Source: Actinomadura macrotermitis (GTDB lineage: Bacteria; Actinomycetota; Actinomycetes; Streptosporangiales; Streptosporangiaceae). From it: DNA of 64,000 nt. Shown one piece after another: positions 53,863 to 63,136 of the stretch; position 1 is the stretch's first letter; each line of letters opens with the position of its first letter. The notes below the pieces were generated by a model. The model saw nothing but the letters and a program-made list of their open reading frames with translations. It was not told the origin of the DNA and searched no databases. The stretch is from assembly GCF_009604375.1 (NCBI RefSeq), contig NZ_WEGH01000004.1, positions 620,001 to 684,000 of the forward strand. Reading direction: 5' to 3'. A program made the translations under genes and the position numbers.

Positions 53863-54021
53863 CCCGGCACGATAACAACCCCAAGCTACTCACCAGTAGC
53901 CCCGGCCTGGTGGGCCTTTCCGGCGTTTCACCCCCTTTCTCACCCATTGGGGTGACGAGCGGTGAGGACGCCCGTCATACGTTCAGGGTCGGATTTCGCT
54001 ACCGGCTCGCAAGGAGGCCAG

Positions 54022-54999
54022 GTGCCCCATCGGATCGTGCATATGCTCCGGGCGCGCGGATCAGGACGCCGCCCCGTCATGCTCGCCATCGCCGGGGACA
54101 GCGCGGCGGGCAAGACGACACTGACCCGGGGGCTCGTGCAGTGTCTGGGGGAGGACCGCATGACCGCGGTCTGCGTGGACGACTACCACCGCTACGACCG
54201 CAGGGAACGGGCCGGCAAGCCGTTCACGGCGCTGCACCCCGACTGCAACCACATCGACATCATGGAGCAGCACCTGCAGCTGCTGTCGATGGGCGAGCCC
54301 ATCCTCAAGCCGGTGTACGACCACGCGACCGGGGAGCTGGTCCGGCCCGAGCTGGTGAAGCCGAAGGACTTCGTCATCGTCGAGGGCCTGCTGCCGCTGC
54401 ACACCCGCCTCGCCCGCGCCTGCTTCGACATCACCGTCTACCTGGACCCGCCCGAGCCGCTGCGGCACTCGTGGAAGGTCCAGCGCGACTGCGACAAGCG
54501 CGGCTACCGGCCCGAGCAGGTGCAGGCCGAGCTGGACCGGCGCGAGCCCGAGAGCGCCGCCTACATCCGCCCGCAGCGCAAGTGGGCCGACATCGTGGTG
54601 CGGTTCGCGCCGGTCGCCGAGCGCGTCGACCCGCCCGGCACGCCCCTGTCGGCCGAGCTGCTGCTCCGCCCGACGATCGACCACCCCGAGCTCGCGCCCG
54701 TCCTGGAGGCCGTCACCTCCCCCGGCGGCGGCGACACCGCGATGCACCTGCGGCTGCACCGCGACACCGACGGCCGCCCGGTGGACGCCCTGCACGTGCA
54801 CGGCTACGTCCAGCCGGAGGAGTCCCAGATCATCAAGAAGGCGATCTGGGAGCGGGTCGGGCAGCGGGCCGGCGACGGCCGGCTGGACGCCGACGCGCTC
54901 GGCCGCTACGCCGGCGGCACCAGCGACCCGCTGGCCATCACGCAGCTGCTGCTGCTCTACCACCTGCTGGACGCCGACCACCGCCAGCAGGCCGCCTAG
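54022..54999 (+). CDS. prk: Phosphoribulokinase (class II-like)
   Basis: 325 aa from GTG 54022, with GGAGG 4 nt upstream (an ATG 60 bp earlier lacks one). It phosphorylates ribulose 5-phosphate to the RuBisCO substrate. P-loop GDSAAGKTT (25-33), CVDDYHRYDR, NHIDIMEQHLQLL, KPVYDHATGE, VIVEGLLPLH and the tail with an AYIRPQ segment match PRK. The sequence is nearer the cyanobacterial/plant-type (class II) layout than the short proteobacterial CbbP, which is interesting beside a red-type RuBisCO. A C-terminal 80-residue extension has no known role. Confidence 0.93.
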   Translation: MPHRIVHMLRARGSGRRPVMLAIAGDSAAGKTTLTRGLVQCLGEDRMTAVCVDDYHRYDRRERAGKPFTALHPDCNHIDIMEQHLQLLSMGEPILKPVYDHATGELVRPELVKPKDFVIVEGLLPLHTRLARACFDITVYLDPPEPLRHSWKVQRDCDKRGYRPEQVQAELDRREPESAAYIRPQRKWADIVVRFAPVAERVDPPGTPLSAELLLRPTIDHPELAPVLEAVTSPGGGDTAMHLRLHRDTDGRPVDALHVHGYVQPEESQIIKKAIWERVGQRAGDGRLDADALGRYAGGTSDPLAITQLLLLYHLLDADHRQQAA

Positions 55000-55038
55000 G
55001 CCCTGGCGGACGCGTTCGGGCACCACGGACGGCGGATC

Positions 55039-55069
55039 GCGCGGGGAGGCCCCGGATCCCGGGCCGCGC
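55039..55069 (+). terminator. Hairpin terminator of prk
   Basis: GCGCGG (55039-55044) pairs with CCGCGC (55064-55069), with an inner GCCCCGG/CCCGGGC helix, 40 bp after the prk stop. A second hairpin (55080-55122, GCCGGGAGGGCG/CGCCCTCCCGGC) overlaps the end of the convergent channel gene. Confidence 0.75.
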
Positions 55070-55093
55070 GATGCCGCACGCCGGGAGGGCGAG

Positions 55094-56197
55094 TCAACCG
55101 GTCACCCGGGCGCCCTCCCGGCTTTCCGTGTGCGCGGCCAGCTCCCCCCAGGGGATCTCCGGCCGCTCCAGCGCCACGACCGCCAGCGACTGGCCGCCGC
55201 GCACCGTCTCACCGGGCTCGGCGGCCAGCCGGAACCGGGCGTTCGGGCGGTGCGACTCGCCGACGGCCAGCAGCGTGCTGCCCTGCCGCAGCAGGAAGAT
55301 CGCCAGATCCAGCCGGGACCACTCCCCCGCGTCCGCGGGCACGTCCACCCGGAACAGGGTGGAGTCGGAGTCCAGGGTGCTGGCGAGGTTGTGGTAGATC
55401 GAGGCGACCCCGGGGTTGCGGACGGCGACCGCGACGACCGCCGGGTCGTCGATGTCCACCGGCTCGATGTCGGGGTCGATCAGCTCCAGCGCCTCGGCGA
55501 TCTCGGCGCGGCGGCCGCCGTCGTGCACCCCGGCCAGCAGGTGCGGGCGGACGCCGGCGCCGCTGCGGGCCAGGTGGGCGTTCAGGCCGAGCATGACCCG
55601 GACCGTCTCGTCGTCGGTGCGGCCGGTGACCAGGACCGTCCGGGCGTGCTCGACGCAGGCGCGGGCGAACGCGGACTCGTCGTACAGCACTACGTCGTAC
55701 AGGCCCGGGTCGGGGTTCTCCCCGGAGAGCTGGTCCGGCCAGAACACCGTCACCACCGGGGTGCGGGCGTAGGCGGGGTCGGCGCGCAGCTGGCCGATGA
55801 CGGCCCGCAGGCCGTCGCGGTCGTAGCCGACGGCCACGATGTGCTTGCGGTGGTGCAGCCGCGCCTGCCCGTTGGCCTTCATCGTCCTGCCCTTCGCCAT
55901 CCACAGCGTCAGCTCCGCGAACAGCACCAGCCCCGCCGTCAGCCCCGCGATGATCACGATGGAGCCGCCGATCCGGCCGCCCGTGCTCACCGGGAACAGG
56001 TCGCCGTAGCCGGTGGTGGTGCCGCTGACGAAGAAGTACCAGAGGTAGTGCACCGGCTGCCTGATCTTGGCGTCCGGCGGCTCGAAGACCGCCATCAGCG
56101 TCCAGCCGAGCAGGCCGGCCAGCAGCAGCACCAGTGCGGGCGCGCGCCAGGCATGGGCGCCGAGCCCGTGCATCAGCCGCCTGACCAGATACGGCAC
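55094..56197 (-). CDS. Potassium-channel-family protein with TrkA-N/RCK-like domains
   Basis: 367 aa from GTG 56197 (GGGAGG 6 nt upstream); the frame could extend to 56245. Two transmembrane helices flank the selectivity filter TTTGYGD (residues 60-66). The cytoplasmic part has an RCK/TrkA-N-type Rossmann domain (HIVAVGYDRDGLRAVIGQL, then VLVTGRTDDETVRV) and a TrkA-C-like end (ATLLAVGESHRPN to LAVVALERPE). It should be a ligand-gated K+ channel; the gating ligand is unknown. Confidence 0.88.
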   Translation of the reverse strand: MPYLVRRLMHGLGAHAWRAPALVLLLAGLLGWTLMAVFEPPDAKIRQPVHYLWYFFVSGTTTGYGDLFPVSTGGRIGGSIVIIAGLTAGLVLFAELTLWMAKGRTMKANGQARLHHRKHIVAVGYDRDGLRAVIGQLRADPAYARTPVVTVFWPDQLSGENPDPGLYDVVLYDESAFARACVEHARTVLVTGRTDDETVRVMLGLNAHLARSGAGVRPHLLAGVHDGGRRAEIAEALELIDPDIEPVDIDDPAVVAVAVRNPGVASIYHNLASTLDSDSTLFRVDVPADAGEWSRLDLAIFLLRQGSTLLAVGESHRPNARFRLAAEPGETVRGGQSLAVVALERPEIPWGELAAHTESREGARVTG

Positions 56198-56362
56198 CGT
56201 CGCCTCCCGGCTGCTGCTCACCGATGGTGCGAGGCAGCGTGACATCGGTCGTTTGCGACGTCAAGCCCGAAATCGCCCAAAAGGGACGTCACTCGGTCAC
56301 CCTGCGCGAGCAGGGGCACTGGCCGGAGTCGGCCACCGCCCGCCCGGCGCGTCAGGCGCCCG

Positions 56363-56692
56363 TCAGACGCCCGTCCGGCGCCTCAGCACCCGGGCCAGCG
56401 CCGCCTCCACCTCCGCGGCCAGGCCGGGATCGACGGGGAACGGCTCGGCCGGGCGGTCCTCCCGGACGGCCTCGCGGGTGTGCCCGCAGTCGCGGCACTC
56501 GATCTCACCGAGGCGGCACAGCAGCGCCACCGAGCCGCAGCGGGCGCAGCGGTCCAGCTCGGCGTCCCAGCCGTCGGCCAGCTGGCAGAGCGGGCAGGCG
56601 AGCACCTGCCGGTCGGCCCGGACCCCGCGCCGCCACGGGCTCGCGCCGCGCACGGGGTCGTTCTGCCGGGCCCCGCAGCGGAAGCAGGGCAT
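56363..56692 (-). CDS. Double zinc-ribbon small protein
   Basis: 109 aa, ATG 56692 just after GGAGG (an overlapping GTG is 3 bp earlier). Four CxxC pairs (CFRC, CPLC, CARC and CRDC) suggest two zinc ribbons, then an acidic helical C-terminus. It lies 54 bp behind the peroxiredoxin gene on the same strand. Function unknown. Confidence 0.7.
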   Translation of the reverse strand: MPCFRCGARQNDPVRGASPWRRGVRADRQVLACPLCQLADGWDAELDRCARCGSVALLCRLGEIECRDCGHTREAVREDRPAEPFPVDPGLAAEVEAALARVLRRRTGV

Positions 56693-56746
56693 CACACCTC
56701 CAGGGTGTGCGGGGAGCGGGACCCGGCCGGGCCCGTTCCGCCACTC

Positions 56747-57208
56747 TCAGAGTTCGGCGAGCGCCTTGCGGTACTCGTCCAGGTCGCGCGCGTCGGGAAG
56801 GGCGTTCTCCACCTTCCAGCGGACGACGCCCGCGGTGTCGATGATGAAGGTGCCGCGGGTCGCCAGGCCCTTGGCCTCGTCGAACACGCCGTAGCGCCGC
56901 GCCACGCCCCCGTGCGGCCAGAAGTCCGACAGCAGCGGGAAGGTGTACTTCTCCTGCTCGGCCCACGCGCGCAGCGCGAACACCGAGTCGACCGAGACGG
57001 CCAGCACCTGGACGTCGTCCTCGGCGCCGAACGTCGGCAGCTCGTCGCGGATCGCGCAGAGCTCGCCGGTGCACACGCCGCTGAACGCCAGCGGATAGAA
57101 CACCAGGACGACGTTCTTGTCGCCACGGAAGTCCGACAGCCTGACCGGCGCGCCGTGCTGGTCCTTCAGCTCGAAGTCCGGTGCGCTGTCGCCTACCTCG
57201 ACCGCCAC
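56747..57208 (-). CDS. AhpE/BCP-type peroxiredoxin
   Basis: 153 aa thioredoxin-fold peroxidase. The peroxidatic Cys is in LAFSGVCTGELC; a second Cys five residues later is the BCP-type resolving position, while mycobacterial AhpE has only one. FPLLSDFWPHGGVARRYGVF and GTFIIDTAG are typical of AhpE. Reduces peroxides. It precedes the zinc-ribbon gene and follows DUF3052 at 157 bp. Confidence 0.93.
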   Translation of the reverse strand: MAVEVGDSAPDFELKDQHGAPVRLSDFRGDKNVVLVFYPLAFSGVCTGELCAIRDELPTFGAEDDVQVLAVSVDSVFALRAWAEQEKYTFPLLSDFWPHGGVARRYGVFDEAKGLATRGTFIIDTAGVVRWKVENALPDARDLDEYRKALAEL

Positions 57209-57365
57209 AACCTCTCCCCGCGGATCGTTCCCCGCCCGGGCGGGGGCCTGTCGCGCCGCACGGGCGTACGGCGCACGCGCCAGTCTGCCACCCGGCGCGC
57301 GCGATCGGGAGGCCGGTCACCGCCCGCTCCCGGTCACCGGAGGCGGACGGCGGACCGGCGTCCGG

Positions 57366-57794
57366 CTACTTGCGGACCTTCGGTGCGACCAGGCGCGTGC
57401 CCGACCACTCCTGGGCGGCGCTGATGCTGCTGGTCTGGGCCAGCCCGGCGGCGACGGCGGCCTCGCCGATGTCGCTCGGCTCCACGTGCCCCTCCCGCCC
57501 GGCCTTCGGCGTCAGCAGCCAGATCTGGCCGCCGCTGGCCAGCGGCACCATGGCGTCGGTGAGGCCCTCGAACAGGTCGCCGTCCTCCTCGCGCCACCAC
57601 AGCAGCACGATGTCGACGACGTCCTCGTAGTCCTCGTCGGCCAGCTCGGCCTCGGTCACGAGCTCGATCGAGTTACGCAGATCCTCGTCGACATCGTCGT
57701 CGTAACCGATCTCCTGCACCACCTGGCCGGCCTTGAGGCCGAGCCGTTCGGCCAGGCTGCGCTCACTCTGCGCCTGACCCGCGGTCGCGCTCAC
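57366..57794 (-). CDS. DUF3052-family protein
   Basis: 142 aa, GTG with GGAGG 6 nt upstream. Acidic soluble protein with GLKAGQVVQEIGYDDDVDEDLR, DIVLLWWREEDGDL and GHVEPSDIGEAAVAAGLAQTSS, the conserved DUF3052 pattern. Next to an AhpE-type gene as in mycobacteria (Rv2239c/Rv2238c). Function unknown. Confidence 0.88.
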   Translation of the reverse strand: MSATAGQAQSERSLAERLGLKAGQVVQEIGYDDDVDEDLRNSIELVTEAELADEDYEDVVDIVLLWWREEDGDLFEGLTDAMVPLASGGQIWLLTPKAGREGHVEPSDIGEAAVAAGLAQTSSISAAQEWSGTRLVAPKVRK

Positions 57795-58044
57795 GAAAGT
57801 CCTCCAATGGTCGTTGCGGTCTCCGCCCGCCCCGCGGGGTGGACGCCAGCTGTCATCGAATGCGCACCCGGTGCTGTCCGGGCCCCCCGGACGGACGGCC
57901 CGCCCGCACCGCTGCGGTGTTTGCGGGACAGTCCACACAAGTAAGGGGTCGTCGCGCAAGTGTCTTCATGGCTTTTGGTGGGGTCGCCGCCCCGAATACG
58001 GCCGTGCTCGTCACCTGGCACGCACCGAGGGTAACAACCCTCGC

Positions 58045-58452
58045 TCATCCCGCAAGGAAGGACAACCGCACTTGGCGATCGGGGTTGTCCACGTTCAGGT
58101 CGACCAGCGCGATCGACTGCCAGGTGCCGAGGGCGAGCCGCCCCTCCAGCACCGGGACCGAGGCATGAGGCGGGACGAGCGCCGGCATCACGTGCGAGCG
58201 GCCGTGCCCGCGCGAGCCGTGCGCGTGCCGCCAGCGGTCGTCGGCGGGCAGCAGGTCGCCGAGCGCGGCGAGCAGGTCGTCGTCGCTGCCGGCGCCGAGC
58301 TCGATGATCGCCACGCCCGCCGTGGCGTGCGGCACGAACACGTGCAGCAGCCCGTCGCCGCCCTGTTCCGCGGCGAACCGCTCGCATTCGGCGGTGATGT
58401 CCTGTACGACCTCCCGGTCCCCGGTGGTCACCTGGATCACGGTGCTCTCCAT
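58045..58452 (-). CDS. YjbQ/UPF0047 family protein
   Basis: 135 aa with the family signatures HVFVPHATAGVAIIE and GRSHVMPALVPPHASVPVLEGRLALGTWQSIALVDL. Listed as secondary thiamine-phosphate synthase; physiological role unclear. Its His residues form a metal-like site. Single-gene unit next to DUF1918. Confidence 0.9.
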   Translation of the reverse strand: MESTVIQVTTGDREVVQDITAECERFAAEQGGDGLLHVFVPHATAGVAIIELGAGSDDDLLAALGDLLPADDRWRHAHGSRGHGRSHVMPALVPPHASVPVLEGRLALGTWQSIALVDLNVDNPDRQVRLSFLAG

Positions 58453-58518
58453 GGGCAGGTCTCTACCCCGCCGCGCGCCGGCGACCCGTCGCCACGCGGT
58501 CCGTCGCGGTGCGCCCCG

Positions 58519-58728
58519 TCACATCCGCGGGTGCGCCGCCTCCATGGCCGGCGTCTCGATCACCGCGTCGGGGCCGGGGAAGACCAGGCGGGTGTGGCCG
58601 TCGTCGAAGCGGACCAGGTACGGCGGGGCGCCCCCGTCGCCGTGCACCTCGACGATCTCCCCCATCTTGTCCGGGTGCCCCACGGCGTTGCCGTGCACGT
58701 GCAGCCGGTCACCGATCGATGCGTTCAT
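58519..58728 (-). CDS. DUF1918-family small protein
   Basis: 69 aa, ATG preceded by GGGGGGAG. Typical DUF1918: GDRLHVHGNAVGHPDKMGEIVEVHGDGGAPPYLVRFDDGHTRLVFPGPDAVI. SH3-like barrel of unknown role, widespread in actinobacteria. Confidence 0.9.
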   Translation of the reverse strand: MNASIGDRLHVHGNAVGHPDKMGEIVEVHGDGGAPPYLVRFDDGHTRLVFPGPDAVIETPAMEAAHPRM

Positions 58729-59001
58729 ATGCTCCCCCCAGACGATCACGGTCCCGTTCTCCGGGGCCGCCCGGGCATGTCCCGCTATCTCCCACGATGG
58801 TACGTGGCGGCCGTCACGTCGAGGGAGGGCGGGGCGGCGGCCCGAAAAAAGCCGCCGGGGGGTTCGCGCACCGCCTCTCACCGGCCAGAATGGTTACCGG
58901 TTGGTAGAGATGCGTTAGCCGTCACAAACGGCGACGATGGATCACGAACCCTAACGACCACCAGTCGTGATAGCTCAAACGGTAAGCACAGAGGGGACCC
59001 C

Positions 59002-61785
59002 GTGGCTTCCGGACGTCAACGCTTTTCGATCATCAGCGACGGCCTGCCGAGCCAGCTGCCCGACATCAACCCGGACGAGACCCGGGAGTGGCTGGAATCG
59101 CTGGACACGGTCATCAAGACCCAGGGCCGCGGCAGGGCCCGCTACGTGATGCTCCGGCTTCTCGAGCGGGCCCGCGAGCAGCAGGTGGGCGTGCCCAGCC
59201 TGCGCAGCACCGACTTCATCAACTCCATCCCGCCCGAGAGCGAACCCTGGTTCCCCGGCGACGAGCACGTGGAACGGCGCATCCGCGCCTACATCCGGTG
59301 GAACGCGGCCATCATGGTGTCCCGGGCGAACCGCCCGAACCTCGGCGTCGGCGGCCATATCGCCACCTACGCCTCGGCCGCGTCGCTGTACGAGGTCGGC
59401 TTCAACCACTTCTTCCGCGGCAAGGACCACGGCGAGTCCGGCGACCAGGTGTTCATCCAGGGCCACGCGGCCCCGGGCGTGTACGCCCGCGCCTTCCTGG
59501 AGGGCCGCCTCACCGAGGACAAGCTGGACGGCTTCCGCCAGGAGATCTCGCACCCGGGCGGCGGGCTGTCGTCCTACCCGCACCCGCGGCTGATGCCCGA
59601 CTTCTGGGAGTTCCCGACGGTGTCGATGGGCCTGACCGCCATCGACTCGGTCTACCAGGCCCGGTTCAACCGGTACCTGTACAACCGCAAGATCAAGGAC
59701 ACCTCGCGCTCGCACGTGTGGGCCTTCCTCGGCGACGGCGAGATGGGCGAGCCCGAGTCGCTCGGCGCGATCGGCCTGGCCGCCCGCGAGGAGCTGGACA
59801 ACCTCACCTTCGTCGTCAACTGCAACCTGCAGCAGCTCGACGGCCCGGTGCGCGGCAACGGCAAGATCATCCAGGAGCTGGAGTCGTTCTTCCGCGGCGC
59901 CGGCTGGAACGTGATCAAGGTCGTCTGGGGCCGCGACTGGGACCCGCTGCTGGCGCAGGACGCCGACGGCGTGCTGGTCAACAAGATGAACACCACCCCC
60001 GACGGGCAGTTCCAGACCTTCACCGTCGAGTCGGGCGAGTACATCCGGGAGAAGTTCTTCGGCGACGACCCCCGGCTGCGCAAGATCGTCCAGCACCTGA
60101 CGGACGACGACCTGCGCAAGCTGTCGCGCGGCGGGCACGACTACCGCAAGGTCTACGCGGCGTTCAAGGCCGCCCGCGAGCACGTCGGCCAGCCGACGGT
60201 GATCCTGGCCCACACCATCAAGGGCTGGACGCTCGGGTCGGACTTCGAGGCCCGCAACGCCACGCACCAGATGAAGAAGCTCACCAAGGCCGAGCTGAAG
60301 GAGTTCCGGGACCGCCTGTACCTGGACATCCCCGACTCGGCGCTGGAGGGCGAGCTGCCGCCCTACTACCACCCGGGCGAGGACTCCGACGAGATCCAGT
60401 ACATGCGCGAGCGCCGCGCGGCCCTCGGCGGCTTCCTGCCGAAGCGCGTGGTGCGGGCCAAGCCGCTCAAGCTGCCCGGCGAGGCGGTCTACGGCGAGCT
60501 GCGCAAGGGCTCGGGCAAGCAGAACATCGCCACCACGATGGCGTTCGTCCGGCTGCTCAAGGACCTGATCAAGGACGAGAACATCGGCGCCCGGTTCGTG
60601 CCGATCGCCCCGGACGAGTACCGCACGTTCGGCATGGACGCGATGTTCCCCACCGCCAAGATCTACTCGCCGCACGGGCAGACCTACGACGCGGTGGACC
60701 GCAAGCTGCTGCTCACCTACAAGGAGTCCGAGCAGGGCCAGATGCTGCACGAGGGCATCAGCGAGGCCGGCTCGATGGCGTCGGTGATCGCGGCGGCGAC
60801 GTCCTACGCCACGCACGGCGAGTTCATGATCCCGGTCTACATCTTCTACTCGATGTTCGGGTTCCAGCGGACCGGCGACCAGATGTGGGCGCTCGGCGAC
60901 CAGATGGGCCGCGGCTTCCTGCTCGGCGCGACCGCGGGCCGCACCACCCTCACCGGTGAGGGCCTGCAGCACGCCGACGGGCACTCGCCGCTGCTCGCGG
61001 CGACCAACCCGGCCTGCGTCCACTACGACGCGACCTACGCGTTCGAGCTGGCGCACATCACCCGGGACGCGCTGCGCCGGATGTACTCCCCCACCGAGGA
61101 GCACCCGCACGGCGAGGACGTCTTCTACTACCTCACCGTGTACAACGAGCCGTACCAGCAGCCGGCCGAGCCCGAGGGCCTGGACGTCGGCGGCCTGCTC
61201 AAGGGGCTGTACCGGTACAAGCCGGCGCCGCAGGTCGGCGACGGGGACGCGCCGAAGGCCAACATCGTCGCCTCGGGCGTCGCGGGCCGCTGGGCCGCCG
61301 AGGCACAGCGCCTGCTCGCCGAGGAGTGGGGCGTCGCGGCCGAGGTGTGGTCGGCCACGTCGTGGAACGAGCTGGCCCGCGAGGCGCAGGCGTGCGACGA
61401 GTGGAACCTGCTGCACCCCGACGCCGAGCAGCGCGTGCCCTACGTCACCCGCGCCCTCGGCGAGGCCTCCGGCCCGATCGTGGCGGTGACCGACTACATG
61501 CGGGCCGTCCCGGACCAGATCGCGCCCTGGGTGCCCGGCGACTACTCCTCGCTCGGCACCGACGGGTTCGGCTTCTCCGACACCCGCGCGGCGGCGCGGC
61601 GCTTCTTCCACGTCGACTCGGCGTCGATCGTGCTGGCGGTGCTCACCCGCCTCGCCCGGCAGGGCGAGGTCAAGCACGAGGCGCTGCAGCAGGCGATCGA
61701 GCGCTACAAGCTGGACGCCGACGTGAGCAGCGTCTTCGCGGGCGGCGTGCAGACCGCCGAGAGCAACACCGGCGGCGAGTCCTGA
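59002..61785 (+). CDS. aceE: Pyruvate dehydrogenase E1, homodimeric type
   Basis: 927 aa from GTG 59002 (GAGGGG 5 nt upstream). It decarboxylates pyruvate with thiamine diphosphate and hands acetyl to E2. The TPP motif is GDGEMGEPESLGA to NCNLQQLDGPV; the transketolase-like middle (PIAPDEYRTFGMDAMF, EGISEAGSMASVIAAATSYA) and C-terminal domain are complete. The promoter is in the 273-bp gap to DUF1918. Downstream are two strong hairpins. Confidence 0.95.
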   Translation: MASGRQRFSIISDGLPSQLPDINPDETREWLESLDTVIKTQGRGRARYVMLRLLERAREQQVGVPSLRSTDFINSIPPESEPWFPGDEHVERRIRAYIRWNAAIMVSRANRPNLGVGGHIATYASAASLYEVGFNHFFRGKDHGESGDQVFIQGHAAPGVYARAFLEGRLTEDKLDGFRQEISHPGGGLSSYPHPRLMPDFWEFPTVSMGLTAIDSVYQARFNRYLYNRKIKDTSRSHVWAFLGDGEMGEPESLGAIGLAAREELDNLTFVVNCNLQQLDGPVRGNGKIIQELESFFRGAGWNVIKVVWGRDWDPLLAQDADGVLVNKMNTTPDGQFQTFTVESGEYIREKFFGDDPRLRKIVQHLTDDDLRKLSRGGHDYRKVYAAFKAAREHVGQPTVILAHTIKGWTLGSDFEARNATHQMKKLTKAELKEFRDRLYLDIPDSALEGELPPYYHPGEDSDEIQYMRERRAALGGFLPKRVVRAKPLKLPGEAVYGELRKGSGKQNIATTMAFVRLLKDLIKDENIGARFVPIAPDEYRTFGMDAMFPTAKIYSPHGQTYDAVDRKLLLTYKESEQGQMLHEGISEAGSMASVIAAATSYATHGEFMIPVYIFYSMFGFQRTGDQMWALGDQMGRGFLLGATAGRTTLTGEGLQHADGHSPLLAATNPACVHYDATYAFELAHITRDALRRMYSPTEEHPHGEDVFYYLTVYNEPYQQPAEPEGLDVGGLLKGLYRYKPAPQVGDGDAPKANIVASGVAGRWAAEAQRLLAEEWGVAAEVWSATSWNELAREAQACDEWNLLHPDAEQRVPYVTRALGEASGPIVAVTDYMRAVPDQIAPWVPGDYSSLGTDGFGFSDTRAAARRFFHVDSASIVLAVLTRLARQGEVKHEALQQAIERYKLDADVSSVFAGGVQTAESNTGGES

Positions 61786-61791
61786 CCGGAC

Positions 61792-61828
61792 GGGCGTGAT
61801 CGCGGCGGTGTAGGACGCGATCACGCCC
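61792..61828 (+). terminator. Hairpin terminator of aceE
   Basis: GGGCGTGATCGCG (61792-61804) and CGCGATCACGCCC (61816-61828), perfect 13-bp stem, 6 bp after the stop. Confidence 0.88.
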
Positions 61829-61834
61829 GTTCAC

Positions 61835-61877
61835 CGCGCGAGGCGCCCTCCCCGGGCCGGGGAGGGCGCCTCGCGCG
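61835..61877 (-). terminator. Perfect 19-bp hairpin terminator of the VOC gene
   Basis: Arms 61835-61853 and 61859-61877 with a 5-nt loop, 10 bp beyond the VOC stop on the minus strand. Confidence 0.85.
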
Positions 61878-61887
61878 TTCGGGACGG

Positions 61888-62268
61888 TCAGGCCACCGGC
61901 GGCGGGGTGAAGACGCCGAAGTGGTGGTCGGCGCTGTCGGTCAGCTGGGCGAAGACGAGCCCGTTGGCGGTGGTGGTCACCGGCACGACGACCTTGCCGC
62001 CGAGCTCCTCGGCGCGGGCGACGGTGGCCGCCACGTCCTGCACCACCACGTAGAAGATCGCGTAGTCGGGGAAGGCGCCGCCCGAGGGGAAGACGCCGCC
62101 GGACGGCTGCTCCGCGCCCGGCGCGGTGATCTCCTCGTAGGCCGGCGCGTCGCCGGGGGGCGCCGTGAACGTCCAGTCGAACAGCTCGCCGTAGAAGCGC
62201 TTGACGTCCTCGGGCCGGTCGGTGCCGATCTCGAACCAGGCCACCGAGTTGTAGGCGGGTGCGCTCAT
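61888..62268 (-). CDS. VOC (glyoxalase/bleomycin-resistance fold) protein
   Basis: 126 aa, ATG with AAGGAG 7 nt upstream. Single VOC module: SVAWFEIGTDRPEDVKRFYGELFDWTF, DYAIFYVVVQDVAATVARAEELGGKVV and HHFGVFTPP. Substrate unknown. Adjacent to the WYL regulator on the same strand (75 bp), which may control it. Confidence 0.88.
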   Translation of the reverse strand: MSAPAYNSVAWFEIGTDRPEDVKRFYGELFDWTFTAPPGDAPAYEEITAPGAEQPSGGVFPSGGAFPDYAIFYVVVQDVAATVARAEELGGKVVVPVTTTANGLVFAQLTDSADHHFGVFTPPPVA

Positions 62269-62343
62269 GGTGTCGCTCCTTCGTCGTTCCTGTGCGTCCC
62301 GCCCATCGTCGAACAGGCGTGCGACAACCCTGTGTCGGTGTTT

Positions 62344-63048
62344 TCAGATGAATTCCAGCGCGCGGGCGACGAGGTTCGGCGGGCTCATCGAGGAGTACTC
62401 GAGCGCGCGGTCGGGCGCGGCCTCCTCCAGCAGCGCGGCGCTGCGCACCCGGTCGATGCGGAAGACACGGATCCCGCCGCGCAGCCGGCACCAGCCGATC
62501 AGGTACCAGGCGCGGGACGCGGCGGTGAAGGCGATCGGCTCGACGTCGCGTTCGGTCACCGCGTCCGCCGCGTCGACGTACCCGATGCGCACCACCCGGC
62601 GCTCGCACATCGCCTGCTCCAGCACCGCCGGGACCGTGCGCGGCGCCTCGGCGTCCGCCGGGGTGAGGAAGTGGATGCGGCCGGCCAGCTCGCGGGCGGC
62701 GGCGCCGTCGGCCGCCGACATCGCCGTGACGATCTTGTGCAGGGCGGTGCGGGCCGACCGCGCGAACGGCGACCCGGCGGCCCGGCCGAGGGCGATCGCC
62801 ACCGCCACCGCCTCGGCCGGGGTGAAGTTCAGCGGCGGCAGCGTGCGGCTCTTGTCCAGGGTGTAGCCGCCCGTGCGGCCCACGTCGGCGTGGATCGGCA
62901 CCCCCGCCTGCTGCAGGGCGCCGATGTCGCGCTCGATCGTGCGCACGCTCACCTCGTAGCGCGCGGCGAGCTCGCGGGCGCTCAGCCGGCGGGGCGCGCA
63001 GGCCCGCAGTTCCTCCACCAGGGCGTAAAGCCGGTTGGTGCGGTTCAC
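62344..63048 (-). CDS. HTH-11/WYL-domain (YafY-type) transcriptional regulator
   Basis: 234 aa, GTG 63048. N-terminal winged helix (SARELAARYEVSVRTIERDIGALQQAGVPI), middle helical part, and WYL domain with RRVVRIGYV and SRAWYLIGWC. These sense nucleic-acid or small ligands, often repressing neighbouring genes. Confidence 0.9.
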   Translation of the reverse strand: MNRTNRLYALVEELRACAPRRLSARELAARYEVSVRTIERDIGALQQAGVPIHADVGRTGGYTLDKSRTLPPLNFTPAEAVAVAIALGRAAGSPFARSARTALHKIVTAMSAADGAAARELAGRIHFLTPADAEAPRTVPAVLEQAMCERRVVRIGYVDAADAVTERDVEPIAFTAASRAWYLIGWCRLRGGIRVFRIDRVRSAALLEEAAPDRALEYSSMSPPNLVARALEFI

Positions 63049-63136
63049 CCCGCGACCCTACGGAAGACCTACGACATTCCGCACCGGCGGCGCGGGATAG
63101 GATCCCCTTCCCCTCACCGCTCCCGGAGGTTCCGGC

